Program-made: the position numbers and the translations under genes
In this document: positions 1 through 12,179 of the stretch, in pieces
Position numbering within the stretch: position 1 is the stretch's first letter
Layout of the letters: every line of letters begins with the position of its first letter
NCBI RefSeq assembly: GCF_947179515.1
Contig: NC_067495.1
Span: 141,275,095 to 141,339,094 of the forward strand
Direction of reading: 5' to 3'
DNA from: Apodemus sylvaticus
Taxonomy: Eukaryota; Chordata; Mammalia; Rodentia; Muridae
Length of the DNA: 64,000 nt
The notes under the pieces: model-generated
The model's database searches: none
Told to the model about the DNA's origin: nothing
The model's input: only the letters and a program-made list of their open reading frames with translations

Positions 1-108
1 AGGGTCCTGTTTACGTATCCAGTCAGTTAGTCTATGTCTTTTTATTGGGGCATTCAGTCCATTGATGTTAAGAGATATTAAGGAATAGTGATTGTTACTT
101 CCTGTCAT
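1..108 (-). pseudogene. L1-A ORF2 N-terminus (partial at window edge)
   Basis: The complement of 106-108 is the ATG that begins the MTGSNNHY-type start of L1 ORF2 (endonuclease-reverse transcriptase). Only the first ~36 codons fall in the window, covering the start of the endonuclease domain. The frame is open as far as it can be followed. The state of the rest of the gene cannot be judged here. Confidence 0.85.
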
Positions 109-167
109 TTTTGACGTTATTTTTTAAATTTGATTGGTTAACTTCTTTTGGGTTTGATGAAAGTTTC

Positions 168-1391
168 CTATCTTGCTTTTTCGAGGGTGAATTTTCCCTC
201 CTTGTATTGGTGTTTTCCTCCTATTTTCCTTTGTAGGGCTGGGTTTGTGGATAGATATTGGGTAAACTTGGTTTTGTCATGGAATATCTTAGTTTCTCCA
301 TCTACGGTGACTGAGCGTTTTGCTGGATATAGTAGTATTGGCTGGCATTTGTGTTCTCTTAGAGTCTGCATGAGATCTGCCCAGGATCTTCTAGCCTTCA
401 TAGTCTCAGGTGAAAAGTCTGCTGTGATTCTGATAGGTCTTCCTTTATATGTTACTTGGCCTTTTTGTCTTACTGCCTTTAATATTCTTTCTTTGTTTAG
501 TACATTTGGTGTTTTGATTATTATGTGACGGGAAGTATTTCTGTTCTGGTTCAGTCTGTTTGGAATTCTGTAGGCTTCTTGTATATTCATGGGCATCTCT
601 CTCTTTAGGTTAGGGAAGTTTTCTTCCATAATTTTATTGAAGATATTTGCTGGCCCTTTAAGTTGTAAATCTTCACTCTCATCTATGCCTATAATCCTTA
701 GGTTGGGTCTTCTCATTGTACCCTTGATTTCCTGGATATTTTGGGTTACACGCTTTTTGCATTTTGCATTTTCTTTAACTGTTGAGTCCATGGTTTCTAT
801 AGTATCCTCAGCATCTGACATTCTTTCTTCTATCTTTTGTATTCTGTTGTTGATATTTGCATCTATGTCCACTGATTTCTTCCCAAGGCTTTCTATCTCC
901 AAAGTTGTCTCCCTTTGAGTTTTCTTAGTTGTTTGTACTTCTGATTTTTAGATCCTGGATGGTTTTGCTTAGCTCCTTCACTTTATTGTTTGTGCTTTCT
1001 TTAAGCACAAACAATCTCTTAATTCTTTAAGAGATTTTTGTGTTTCCTCTTTCATGACCTCAGCCTGTTGACCAAAGTTCTCCTGTATTTCTTTAAGTGT
1101 TTCTTGTGTTTCCTCATTATTGGCTTTTGTATTCTCCTGGATTTCTTTCAATGATTTTTGTGTTTCCCTTGCAAGGCCTTCTAACTTTTGATCCATTTTC
1201 TCCTGAATTTCTTTAAGTATGTCCTTCATGTGTTCCTGTACCAGCATCATGACCAGTGATTTTAAATCCAAATCTTGTTTTACTGGTGTGATGGAGTATC
1301 CAGGACATGCTGGTAATGGAGAATTGGGTTCAGATGTTGCCATATTGCCTTGATTTCTGTTAGTGAAGTTCCTGCGTTTGCCTTTTGCCAT
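168..1391 (-). pseudogene. L1-A ORF1 (L1 RNA-binding chaperone), frameshifted
   Basis: ORF1p is the trimeric nucleic-acid chaperone that coats L1 RNA. The start (MAKGKRRNFTNRNQ) is followed by 137 open codons covering the disordered N-terminus and a long coiled coil rich in KSLKEIQE repeats. The frame breaks near 980-1015 and is regained at about 902 for the last 244 codons. That part carries the end of the coiled coil, the RRM-like domain (RRPNLRIIGIDESEDLQLKG) and the C-terminal domain (YKGRPIRI, FSPETMKARRSW), ending in FTLEKAR. The break coincides with a perfect inverted repeat at 985-1015. One copy-specific frameshift is enough to make this a pseudogene, although the domain sequence itself is well kept, so the copy is fairly young. 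Confidence 0.92.
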
Positions 1392-2234
1392 CTAGTTCTC
1401 ACTGGTGTTAGTTGGTCTTGTCAATACTGGACTCACCAGTGCAAGCTGCCTCTTCCCAGGTGGCCTCTGGTGCACATCTTACCTCCTGCACTGCCTGGAG
1501 ACAGGGTGCTGTTGCCCAGGCTGTTCAGACCCCGAAGCAGACACCTGAATGCTCCTGCTGGGGACTGCTGTATTCCCCGGAGCACACAGACTTCTCCCCA
1601 CTGGCCGCCCGGAAGCCCCTCTTGCCTCTTGCAGGACCTGGAGATGTGGTGTTGCCGCCCAGGCTGATCTGGTTCAGGAAGCGGAGAGGTCTGTGGGCTA
1701 CCGCCAGAGGCCTCAGGACTGGAACCTAAGCACCGTGCCACAGGAGCAAGCTGTTCTGTGAGCTCCCAGACTGCTTCTGGGTGCACACCAGGGCTCCCTC
1801 TCTTCCTGGAGACCGAGTGCTGTGGCCCAGGCTGTTCAGATCCCAAAGCAGGCACCTGAAGGCTCCTGCTGGGGCCGACTGGATTCACCGGAGCACACTG
1901 ACTTCTCCCTGTTGGCCGCCCGGAAGCCCCTCTTGCCTCTTGGAGGACCTGGAGATGTGTTGTTGCTGCCCAGGCTGATCTGGATCCGGAAGTGGAGAGG
2001 TTTGAGGGCTACCACCAGAGGCCTCAGGACTGAAGCCTAAGCTCCTTGCCTCAGGAGCAAGCTGTGATGTGAGCTTCCAGACTGCCTCTGGGTGCACACT
2101 AGGTCTCCTGCACCTCCTGGAGACCAAGTGCTGTGGCCCAGGCTGTTCACATCCCAAAGCAGGCACCTGAAGACTCCTGCTGGGGCACGCTGGTTTCACC
2201 GGAGCACACTGACTTCTTCCCGCTGGCCACCCTG
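1392..2234 (-). promoter_or_regulatory. L1-A 5' UTR with 311-bp tandem promoter monomers
   Basis: The GC-rich block upstream of ORF1 is a tandem repeat. The landmark ggaga preceding the cc(c)aggctgttca motif occurs at 1497, 1808 and 2119, exactly 311 bp apart each time. About 2.4 units are present and the outermost is truncated at the L1-A 5' end. Rodent L1 promoters are commonly built of tandem monomers, so these are inferred to be promoter units; none of the core motifs was tested. The unit differs in length and sequence from the monomers of L1-B and L1-C. Confidence 0.85.
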
Positions 2235-4997
2235 AGCACCATATTTTGAAAAGGCTCTCTTTTTTAAACTGGATGGTTTTAGCACCTTTGTCAAAGATAA
2301 AGTGACCATAGGTATGTGGGTTCATTTCTGGGTCTTCAATTCTATTCCATTGATCTACCTGCCTCTCACTGTACCAATACAATTTAGTTTTTAAAACTAC
2401 TGCTCTTTAGCACTGCTTGAGGTCCAGGATATTGATTCCCCCAGAATTTCTTTTATTATTGAGTACAGTTTTAGCTATCCTGGCTCTTTATTTTGTTATT
2501 CCAGATGAATTAGAAAATTGCTCTATCTAATTCGATGAAGAAGTTGGAATTTTGATGGTGATTGCAATGAATTTGTAGCTTGCTTTTGTCAAGATGGCCA
2601 TTTTTTTTATATATTAATCCTGCCAATTCACAAGCATGTGAGATCTCTCCATCTTCTAAGGTCTTCTTCAGTTTCTTTCTTCAGAGACTTGAAATTCTTG
2701 TCATATAGATCTTGTACTTTTTGGTCAGATACACACCAAAATACTTTATCTAGTTTGTTACTATTGTGTAGAGTCATTTCCCTAATTTCTCTGACTGTTT
2801 ATACTTTGAGTATATGAAGGCTACTGATTTCATTTGAGTTAACTTTATATCCAGTTATTTTGCTGAAGTTGTTAATCAGCTTTAGGAGTTTTCTGATGAA
2901 GTTTTTTTGGGTCACTTGAGTATATGATCATATCATCTGCAAATAGTGATAGTTTGACTTCTTTCTTTCCAATTTGTATCCCGTTGACCTCTTTCTATTG
3001 TCTAATTTCTTTATCTAAAACTTCAAGTACTATATTGAATATATCTGGAGAGAGAGGAGAACCTTGTCTAGTCCCTGATTTTTGGGTTTGCTTCAAGCTT
3101 CCCTCCATTGAGCTTGATGCTGGCTACTGGTTTGCTGTATATTACTTTTACTATGTTTATATATGCGCCTTCAATTCCTGATCTTTCCAAGATTTTTAAT
3201 ATCAAAGAATGCTGAATTTTGTCAAATGCTTTTTCAGCATCCAATGAAATGTGTTTTTTCCCTTAAGTTTGTTTGTATATTAGATTACATTGATGGATTT
3301 CTGTATATTGAACAATTCTTACATCCTTAGGATGAAGCCTCCTTGGTCTTGGAGAATGTTTGTTTTGATTTGTTCTAGGATTCGGTTGGCGAGAATTTTA
3401 TTGAGAATATTTTGCATCAGTATTATTAAGGAAAAGTGTTCTGAAGTTCTTTCTTTGTTGGATATTTGTATGGTTTATGTATCATTGTAATTGTGCATTC
3501 ATAGAAGGAGTTGGGTAGTGTTCCTTCTGTTTCTATTTTGTGGAATATTTTGAAGAGTATTAGTGTTAGGTCTTCTTTGATGGTCTGATGTAATTCTGCA
3601 CTAAAACCATCTGGTCCTATGTTTTTGGTTGAGAGACTTTCAATGACTGCTTCTATTTCTTTAGGTGTTATGGGACATTTAAGATGGTCTATCTGATCCT
3701 GATTTAACTTTGGTAATTAGTATCTGTCTAGGAAATTGGGCATTTCATCCAGATTTTCCAGTTTTGTTGCGTACAGGCTTTTGTAGAAGGATCTGATGAT
3801 TTTTTGAATTTCCTCAGTTTTGTTGTTATATTTCCATTTTCATTTCTGAGTTTGTTAATTTGGATACTCTCTCTGTGCCTTCTGATTAGTCTGGCTAAGT
3901 GTTTATCTATCTTGTTGACTTTCTCAATGAACCAGCTCCTGGCTTTGTTGATTCTTTGTATAGTTCTTTTTGGATCTACTTGGTTGATTACAACTGTGGG
4001 TTTGATGATTTCCTGCCTTCTACTCCTCTTGGGTGTATTAGCTTCTTTCTGTTCTAAAGCTTTCAGGTGTGGAGTTAAGCTGCTAGTGTATACTCTCTCC
4101 TGCTTCATTTATGAGGTACTCAGAGCTATGTTTTTTTTTTTTTCTCTTAGCAGTGCTTTCATTGTATCCCATAAATTTAGGTATGTTGTGCCTTCATTTT
4201 CATTAAATTGTAAAGTTTTATATTTCTTTCCTTATTTCTTTCTTGACCAAGATAATGAGTAGAGAATTCTTCAGCTTCCATGTGTATGTTGGTTTTTGTT
4301 GTTTTTGTTGATACTGAAGACCACCCTTTCGCCACATTAATCTCATAGGAGGCATGGGATTAGTTTAATCCTCTTATATTTGTTGAGGTCTGTTTTGTGA
4401 TCAATTATATGGTCAATTTAGAAGATGGCATCATGAGGTACTGAGAAGAAAATATATTCTTTTGATTTTGGATAAAATGTTGTATACTTATCTGTTAAAT
4501 CCATTTCATCTATAAATTCTCTTAGTTTCACTGTGTCTCTGTATACTTTGTGTTTCCCTGATATGCCCATTGATGAGAATGGGGTGTTGAAGTCACCCAC
4601 AATTAATGTGTGAGTTGTAATGTGTGCTTTGAGCGTTAATGAAGTTTCTCTTATGAATGTGAGTACCCTTGTACTTGGAGCATAGATGTGCAGAATTGAG
4701 AATTCTTCTTAGTAGATTTTTCATTTCATGAGTATGAAGTGTCTTTTTTGATGACTTTTTGCTGAAAATAAATTTTATTCAATATTAGAATGGTTACTCG
4801 AGCTTGTTTCCTGGAGCCATTTGATTGGAAATTTTTTTACAGCTTTTTACTCTGAGGTAGTGTTTGTCTGTGACACTGAGGTATGCAGCAAAATGCTGGG
4901 TCCTGTTTGTGTATCCAGTCTGTTAGTCTATATCTTTTTATTGGGGAGTTGAGTTCATTGATATTAAGAACTATTAGGGAAAAGTGACTGTTGCATC
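2235..4997 (-). pseudogene. L1-B ORF2 remnant (endonuclease-RT), heavily degraded
   Basis: Successive short frames on the minus strand match L1 ORF2 in order. They include an endonuclease segment with the catalytic GDFNTPFSSM motif (4418-4600), the linker (3728-4108, EQKEANTPKRSRRQEI) and reverse-transcriptase sequence down to the region where L1 ORF2 normally reads FNKWCW. The start codon position (about 4997) no longer reads ATG. The last few hundred codons are missing because L1-A interrupts. No frame longer than ~130 codons survives, so it is dead. Confidence 0.85.
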
Positions 4998-5069
4998 CTG
5001 TTTCTATTTTTTTTTTTTTTTTTTTTATGTTGTGTGGTTATCTTCTTTTGGGTTTGATGAAAGATTACT

Positions 5070-6179
5070 CTCTTGCTTTTTCTAGGGTATAGTTCCCTCT
5101 TTGTATTGGTATTTTCCATCTATTATCCTTTATAGGGCTTGATTTGTTTAAAGATATTGTACAAATTTGGTTTTATCATAGAATATCTTGGTTTCTCCAT
5201 CTACTGTGATTGAGAGTTTTGCTGGGTATAGGAGCCTGTGATAGCATCTGTGTTCTCTTAGAGTCTGCATGAGATCTGACCAGGGTCCTCTAGCTTTCAG
5301 GGTCTCTGGTGAGAAGTCTGGTGTAATTCTGGTAGTTCTTCCTTTATATGTTACTTGGCCTTTTCCCCTTACTACTTTTAATATTCTTTCTTTGTTTAGT
5401 GTCTTTGGTGTTTTGATTATTATGTGACAGGGGGAATTTCTGTTCTGTTCCAGTTTATTTGGAGTTCTGTAGGCTTCTTTCATGTTCATGAGCATCTCTT
5501 TCTTTAGGTTAGGGAAGTTTTCTTCTATAATTTTGTTGAAGATATTTACTGGCCCTTTAAGTTGTAAGTCTTCACTCTCTTCTATACCTATAATGCTTAG
5601 GTTTGTTCTCCTCATAGTTTCCTAGATTTCCTTGATGTCTTTGGTTACAAGCTTTTCACATTGTGCATTTTCTTGGACTGTTGAATCAATGCTTTATATG
5701 GTTTTTTCAGCACCTGAGATTCTTTTTCCTTTCTCTTATATTCTGTTGTTGATGTTTACATCTATAACCCCTGATTTCTTTCCAAGGCTTTCTATCTCCA
5801 TAGTTGTCACTTTTTCTGATTTCTTTGTTGTTTATACTTCCATTTTTTATGCCCTGGATGGTTTTGTTTAGTTCCTTTACTTGTTTGTTTGTGTTTTCCT
5901 ATAATTCTTTCAGGGATTTTTGTATTTTCTCGTTAAGGGCTTCTACCTCTTGACCCAGGTTCTCCAGCAATTATTTAAGAGATTTTGTGCTTCCTTTTTA
6001 AGGGCCTCTACCTGTGGACTCATGTTCTCCTGTATTTCTTTAAGGGAACTATTTATGTCCTTCTTGAAGTCCTCTATCAGCATCATGAGAAGAGATTTTA
6101 AATCCAGATCTTGCTTTTCTGGTCTGTTGGGGTATCCAGAACTTACTGTTGTGGGAGAACTTGGTTCAGATTGTGCCAT
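5070..6179 (-). pseudogene. L1-B ORF1 remnant
   Basis: The minus-strand frame 6179-5943 gives the N-terminal and coiled-coil part (MAQSEPSSPTTVSSGYPN, then KQDLDLKSLLMMLIED). The frame 5615-5148 gives the RRM-like and C-terminal domains (NLSIIGIEESEDLQLKGP, YKGRTTRITPDFSPETLKAR). The two are separated by frame breaks and stops between 5632 and 5940. The upstream MAKGKRR-type start can still be traced at about 6225 in a shifted frame. A T-rich run at 5010-5027 marks the A-rich spacer between ORF1 and ORF2. Confidence 0.85.
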
Positions 6180-6229
6180 GTTTTCTTGGTTTCTTTGGTA
6201 ATTTTTTTGTGTTTGCCTTTTGCCATCTG

Positions 6230-6760
6230 GTTATCTCTGGTGTTAGCTGGTCTTGTTGTTTCTCACTCTGGCTTATTTGCCCTGTAAGCCTTTGTATTTG
6301 TGCTCCTGGGAGACCTGTTCTCTCTGTGTACATAGGTATGTAGGTACTACAGGAAGATCAGCTCTCTTGTGGTTGTATTTGGGTATGTAGGTCTTTGGCC
6401 CCGTATCAGCTCTGGGTGTGGACAGAAGTCGGGAGACTTCTGTCCCAGGCTGCTCTTAGGCTCTTATGTCCTCAGGGTTTCTGGCTGTTTCCTCTGAGCA
6501 GCAGGGGTGGTCCTACCTGTGCTGTCTGGACTGTCTTCACTCCTGGGTAGTTACCTATCTCCCTAGGCCACTTGGATATGGTGCACTGTGGCAGAAGATG
6601 GTCACAAGTAGGAGACAGAAACCAGAAGACTCCCACCTGAGCATTCTGTATGTGATCTGCTGAGTGGCAGGGGAGGATCTACCTGTGCTGAAATGCCTCT
6701 CTGCACTCCTTCGTGGTCAGCTATCTCCCTGTTCCACCTGGATATGGTGCACTGTGGCTT
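6230..6760 (-). promoter_or_regulatory. L1-B 5' UTR with 166-bp tandem monomers
   Basis: Upstream of ORF1 the phrase ggatatggtgcactgtgg recurs at 6574 and 6740 (166 bp apart), together with the preceding gagcagcaggggtgg / gagtggcaggggagg and acctgtgctg segments. This marks about two degenerate tandem monomers. They share no obvious sequence with the 311-bp monomer of L1-A. Promoter function is inferred from position only. Confidence 0.7.
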
Positions 6761-8090
6761 CTGCTTCCTTTTTCAATAAACTCTCTTGAAGCTTCTTTCA
6801 ATGTATCTGTCTGCAATTCATATCTCATTTTTCTTCCTTAATCTACTTCAATCAAGTTTTCACCTTTAGATCAATCCAAACGTATACTTTAAAACTCCAA
6901 ATTTACCTTCATCTTAGGAATCCCTGGGTTTATTTTCATTCCTCATCTTAGGTGATTACACACAACATTAACTTCTTTCTTTTGCTTCTTAATATGCTTC
7001 ACTTTTCTATTTAGTCTCCACTTAGACATGGATTTTTTTTTCTCATGATTGCAGCATCACTATTTCTTTTGCTAGTTCACTTTTTATTATATATTTAAAA
7101 GTGATAGCTCCATGTCTTAGTCCTAGGATTTATTGTATTTTCTCTCTATATCTTTTCATTAAAATTTCTCAGTCACTCACTTAGCTTTAACACTATACCT
7201 TCTGAAGTCTCAAATCTATCTTCTCTGTTCTGAAGTTTATAATGAATTGTTTTAATTCTTGGTCAACTATTCATTTATTACAAATAGTTTAGCCTATATT
7301 TTGAAATGGGCATGTCAACTTGCTCTATTCCTCTTTCATTTTATTATTTTTGTTCAAAATTTTTTCATATGTAAATTTTATCAATATCTAAAATTATTAA
7401 AATACTATCAGTGGTATATTGTAGTATTTACGTATATGCTTTCATTCATTTTAAACTCAATGTCTCCTCAATAATATATAAGTTCTTAATGATGGAAAGA
7501 CATATATATGTATATATACATATATATACATATATATGTCTTTTGTGTTTTTGTGATACATATCTTATAATGGATACAACTTTAAAGATTTACATTCTAC
7601 AAAAATATACTATATGCTTGGTCTTTCCCAGTAAGTATGCAGAAATGCCATATTTATCATGGTCCAAGATAAAAGTTCTTGAGTAAGCTTTGATATATCT
7701 TTATTTCTTTCTTATAGATCACATTTAACTTTTAAATATGTTATATTACCTTTAGAAATCAGTATCTTTTCTATCCAGGTTAATCTTTTTTACTTTGCTT
7801 CCATGATTTTCTTCATTTGTCATATTTACTAAAGAGAAGACAAAAACCTTCTTATTACTTAATAAACCAAATAATATTATCCTTTTATTTACCATTGTAA
7901 TTCACAATTGCTTGCAAAATTAGGTCTCCAAATAATGTTAAAATTCATCTCTAATTATAGATATTTGATCCAATTCATCTAACTCTATGATATCAAGTCT
8001 TAATTTGCTTGTTTGGAATATCATGGTATTTGTGATGGCTAATTGTCAGTGCAACAGAATCTGGAATAATCCATAAGTTGTACCTCTTGT
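6761..8090. other. AT-rich sequence without recognisable genes
   Basis: I see no coding frame with domain-like composition and no clear repeat family here. A short run of tatatacata-type simple sequence lies at 7502-7541. A degraded interspersed-repeat remnant (gtgatggctaattgtcag) lies at about 8032-8100. Confidence 0.6.
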
Positions 8091-8099
8091 CATGTCTTT

Positions 8100-9150
8100 T
8101 ACAAAAACAAGGATTTTTTTCAGGATTTTTTTGTTTCAAGGCAAGTGACTAGAAGGTGACCCCAAATTGCTAATACAAGCAATTTTTATACTTTTAGGGG
8201 CAGAGGATACATCAGCAAGGTTACAGTTCAAACTTATGGGCTAAGCATATTGATCTTTAAATCTATTGGGTAGCAAGCATGACACACATTTGATCTCTAC
8301 CTGGGACTTTCCAGAGGGTCAGTCAGTAAATTTTGAGAATTTTTTTTTTTTTTTTTTTTTTTTTTTACGCTAGAATGTTCCTGTGGGTAGAGAATGGAAC
8401 TTGGCCCAACTTTGACACCAGGAGGGAGAGGAAAGCTCTAAGGAGGATGTGGGGCAGGAAAAAGCTCCTAGGTCCCTCATTTCTCCCATTTTCCTTTTAC
8501 AAGCTTCAATCCTGGAGCTACACTCAGGGGACTTCAGTAACTAACTCATATTCCTCAAGTTCTGTACTCAGAGTCTCATATTGTTGTCACAGTACCTTTA
8601 GCTAAACTGCTTATATTCTCTTTTATATGAAGGCTATAAGCTTGTTCAATATGCAGGGTTCAAAGGCCAACAATAACAGAATGATTAGGGATCCTAACCA
8701 GGTGGATATGAGGGTGGTTAACCAAGGGGAAGCATTAAACCAAGACTCAAACCAGCCCTGACTTTGTTCTTGTTCTCTCTTCTGCGGCTAGCCCTTCACT
8801 CACCTTGGCCATTGAATCTTTAACTACCCCTGGAATGATCTCCAGTATGTGTTTATCAATATTTCACATCCCCAGGTTTCACAGAATAAGTGGTTGCTGC
8901 CTACACATACTGACAGGCCTGCTGCAGGCTTCTCCCATCTAAGGGGCACACGTATGAGGGATTCTCACAGGAAACTTCCCAACTTTGGGTGTCCATACCC
9001 TAAGACCCACCCTCCAAGGCTGCTTCTAGGACATTATTTAGATTCACAAGTCCCTCATCTCTCACATTCTGGTAATCCCTCCCCCTGTGTCTCTAGGGTA
9101 GGGATATCCCAGGAGTCATGGCCCACCACTAATTTACAGAGATAAGAAAA
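8100..9150. repeat. Unassigned interspersed-repeat-like block with 27-bp poly(T)
   Basis: This stretch is more GC-rich than its surroundings and contains a 27-bp T run at 8340-8366. The style (gggactttccagaggg, ccccctgtgtctctagggtagggatatccc) suggests an old LTR- or retroelement-derived block, but I cannot assign a family. The 98-codon frame at 8849-9145 shows no recognisable domain and I do not call it a gene. Confidence 0.35.
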
Positions 9151-12125
9151 CTAAGAAAGCAATGTGCACTATCCAGAGGAAAAAAAAAGAAGATGGTGCA
9201 AAGAGCAGAAGGAGCAGGCAGGCTTCTCCTTACCATGGGGCAGAGTAGTTTTCAAGGTCAGGAGAAGGCAGGCTTAGTCTTATAAAAGCTTTTTTTTCTT
9301 ATAAATATGAGTTTAATTCATTTAGCATTAAAGGGTGGAAGCTTTTTCTTTTTCTATGCAAAAAAGATTGGAGATCATTTTTCATCCCGAATAAGTGAGT
9401 CCTTTCTGCACTGGTGCTTAGTATTTTGCTCCATATGCCCATGTATGTACAGATGTATGTGTAAGTAATTAATTGTGAGAATGTACGTGTGTGTGTGTGT
9501 GTGTAAGTATGAAATTGTGAGAAAGCATTCAAGCTGGGCCCAATTGAATTTTTGTGCAAGTGTGCAATTGAGAATTCTGTATGCATGAAGCTGTGTATGA
9601 ATTTATGTGAGATCATGTGTATTCATTTATGTAAAAGTTTTTTGTTCTGTGAGTGTTATTCTCTTTTCCTGGTTCAATAGATATTTATTGCTCCAAACTT
9701 CCCCCTAGCCCTACAAGCAAGAGGCTTCTGGACAGTAGGGAAAAAGCTCTAGCAACTAATCCTTTACTTAACCTCCTGGTGATTTAGGATGAGTTACTAA
9801 GTGCCTGAGACTGCAATCTCTGAAGGCAGGTCAGCTACAATAGCATAGTAACTTAGACTTAGATAAGTAAAATTTTATTATAGAGCAACCATAAATATAT
9901 TGTGAAACAAAGTCTTACCCCAGAATTTCATAAGCCCAAGCCAAATTACCCACCCCCGCTAATGTTCTTCCCCCCTACATTGCCTCCAGAAGAACTGACA
10001 AGAAAGAAGAAACACCTCCTAGCTGGGGCTGGCTCCTGGCAAAATTTATCTCTGTTGTTTCAATGTAGAGAGAGGTGGGCAGTGTTGCTACTTACTCTAG
10101 ATGACCTTCAAACTCACTATGTAATCCAGGCAGAAATTTAGTTCCAACAATAGAAGAAATATATTCTGATACAGTCATCTGGGATGTTGTTTACTTATTT
10201 GTGAATAGGTAAGCTGTTTTTCAACTTGTTTGTCCTCTGTAACATTGTCTGTGAATCTAGCTGCCATATATAACCATAATTTCATCAAAAGCTCCTTTAA
10301 TTTCTACTTCCCTTGTCCTTGATTATTTGTCTCACCAACTATATTCAACAAGGGCCTATATAAATTGCCTTTTATGTGGTATTAACATAGCCATCTATTA
10401 TAACAGTTTGGAAATTTACAGTAACATATGGGAAGGAAATAGATTTAGTAAACCTAAGGATTTGACAGTCCATTTAACTGGAGCTCAAAAAAGTATTTCA
10501 TATCCATCATCTTTCAACAAAGTACTAGCTAGGTCTCAGTAATATTTTTTGTGAGGGGAGGGTGTTGATGACAGAAAGGCCTAAAACATTTCCTACCAGA
10601 TGCTTAGTTCGGTGATGTAGATTTTAAATACTATATGACTATGTTATCAAGTTATACAACTTGAAAACTATAACAAAAGAAACCAAAATAATTATTTTGC
10701 TTGGTTATGCTGCTTTTTCATTAGTGCATTCTACCACTTCATATTTGTTAAATTATTCCTTTTTTAATCCTCTTTTTCCTGCCCCCACCAGCTCCTAGTC
10801 TACCTTTAAAATGTATTATTTCATTCCCAGGAAGATCCATTAATACCCTTGATAGCTGTCTTCTTTACCTAAATTCTTTGGGTTTGTGAATTGTATCTTA
10901 ATTATGATATGTAGCTTAGTATTTTAAGTTTTACAGCTAAAATCTAGATTACCTCACTCTGGATTTTTTTGTAGTTATAACCATTTGTCTGAAAATTTCC
11001 TGATTATTTTAAACAGCTGAGTAAAATATTCCGTTGTATAAATGTACCACATTTTCTTTATCAATTCTTTTGTTCAGGAACATCTATATTATTAAGTGCT
11101 GATTACTTGGGGGGACTGGGAGTGGGGCAGCAATGGGGTAGTGGGTAAATGAATAAATAAATAAATGGAGAAAAGACTCAAATAAAAGAGAATTTGCACT
11201 TGAGTTGATGACAATGGAAAGTAGAAGGATGGTAACTTGTTCGATGGAGGAGATTATTTCTCTAAGCAAAGTTAAATGTGCAAATGTCTGTAGTCAGAGC
11301 AGGTGTAAATAGGATGATTTCAAAAAAGATTTTCACTGTCATTTAAAATTAAAATATACCATTTTATTATACATAACTTGAAAAAATTCATAAATTAATA
11401 AATTATTAAAATAAATATGATCTATGCAACAGTATATTAAGTACTGGGAACAATTATTGAGTTGCTTTTAAATGAAATACCATTATAAAATGTTTTAAAA
11501 CAAAACCTATGTGAATTTTATGAGACTTTCTTGCTATAACAGAGACTTATTTTTAAACCATTACTGTTTTCAAAAATTATATCATTAGTTTTGCTCTCCA
11601 TGATGAGTAATCAGTTCAGCTACAATTTATACCAGCCATAGTGTTCTCAATTTATACTCAGCTAAGATCAATTCATACAAAATGATATATGTCTCTAAAG
11701 TCTTAAGCTTTGTTGTATTATGATCTCAATATATGTCTGTTAATAGGCTTACATACAGGAATGAAATCTGCACAACTTAATTACAAAGAGTCTTCAAGTT
11801 TCACTTATAACTTTTTTCTTCATATCCTTTCCGAAACTGTACATTGAATTTATCATTTCCTCACTTTGGAGATCTATAAGTGAGATGTAATCTAAGTTAA
11901 TTTGTCAATTAAAAAAACATTATTAAACCTATAATTTGCCATGTGAGTTCATGGAGAACATATTTGGAAGTAGTAAAGCCAAGAGAGTAAGATTTGAATT
12001 ATAATTATCAGTTTCCTCAAGCTGACTGGTTGAGACTTTTGGTCAAATTTTGAAAATTGTAAATAAGAGAGAGATGGTGAATTAGAAGTTAACACTGTAC
12101 AATAGCAAATTATTTCTTCAGTAAG
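9150..12125. other. AT-rich intergenic DNA, no gene seen
   Basis: The stretch contains a short (GT)n at 9487-9505 and a ~50-bp piece at about 10080-10140 that reads on the minus strand like part of a B1-type SINE. A tttattta-type run lies near 11148-11166. I see no open frame with conserved-looking sequence and no RNA gene. Confidence 0.5.
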
Positions 12126-12131
12126 TTGATT

Positions 12132-12132
<1 letters not shown>

Positions 12133-12178
<46 letters not shown>
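12133..12178. repeat. (TA)n microsatellite
   Basis: An uninterrupted run of alternating T and A, about 46 bp, in AT-rich intergenic DNA. Confidence 0.97.

Positions 12179-12179
<1 letters not shown>

Larger units (their letters stand above)
1..2234 (-). mobile_element. L1-A: 5' part of a murid LINE-1 (continues off the left edge)
   Basis: Read on the minus strand this is a LINE-1 from its promoter (right) through ORF1 to the first ~36 codons of ORF2 at the window edge. The 5' end abuts the middle of another same-strand L1 (L1-B) at about 2234, where the promoter monomer stops and ORF2-type sequence beginning agcaccat starts. The rest of L1-A and probably the missing 3' part of L1-B lie to the left of the window. 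The ORF1 is frameshifted, so this copy is not expected to be autonomous. Confidence 0.93.
2235..6760 (-). mobile_element. L1-B: older murid LINE-1, 3' end cut off by L1-A
   Basis: Minus-strand L1 running from its promoter (right end, about 6760) through ORF1 and ORF2. It stops at about 2235 inside the C-terminal part of ORF2, where L1-A begins. No 3' UTR or poly(A) of this element is seen inside the window, as expected if L1-A landed in it and the remainder lies beyond position 1. Many stops and indels in both ORFs make it clearly older than L1-A. Confidence 0.88.

Noticed and set aside
1433..1888. A 151-codon minus-strand frame rich in Pro, Gly and Ser
   Set aside because: It is a translation of the L1-A promoter monomers and repeats with them; it is not an independent gene.
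8849..9145. A 98-codon frame in the GC-richer block
   Set aside because: No domain, no splice or conservation evidence, and likely repeat-derived.
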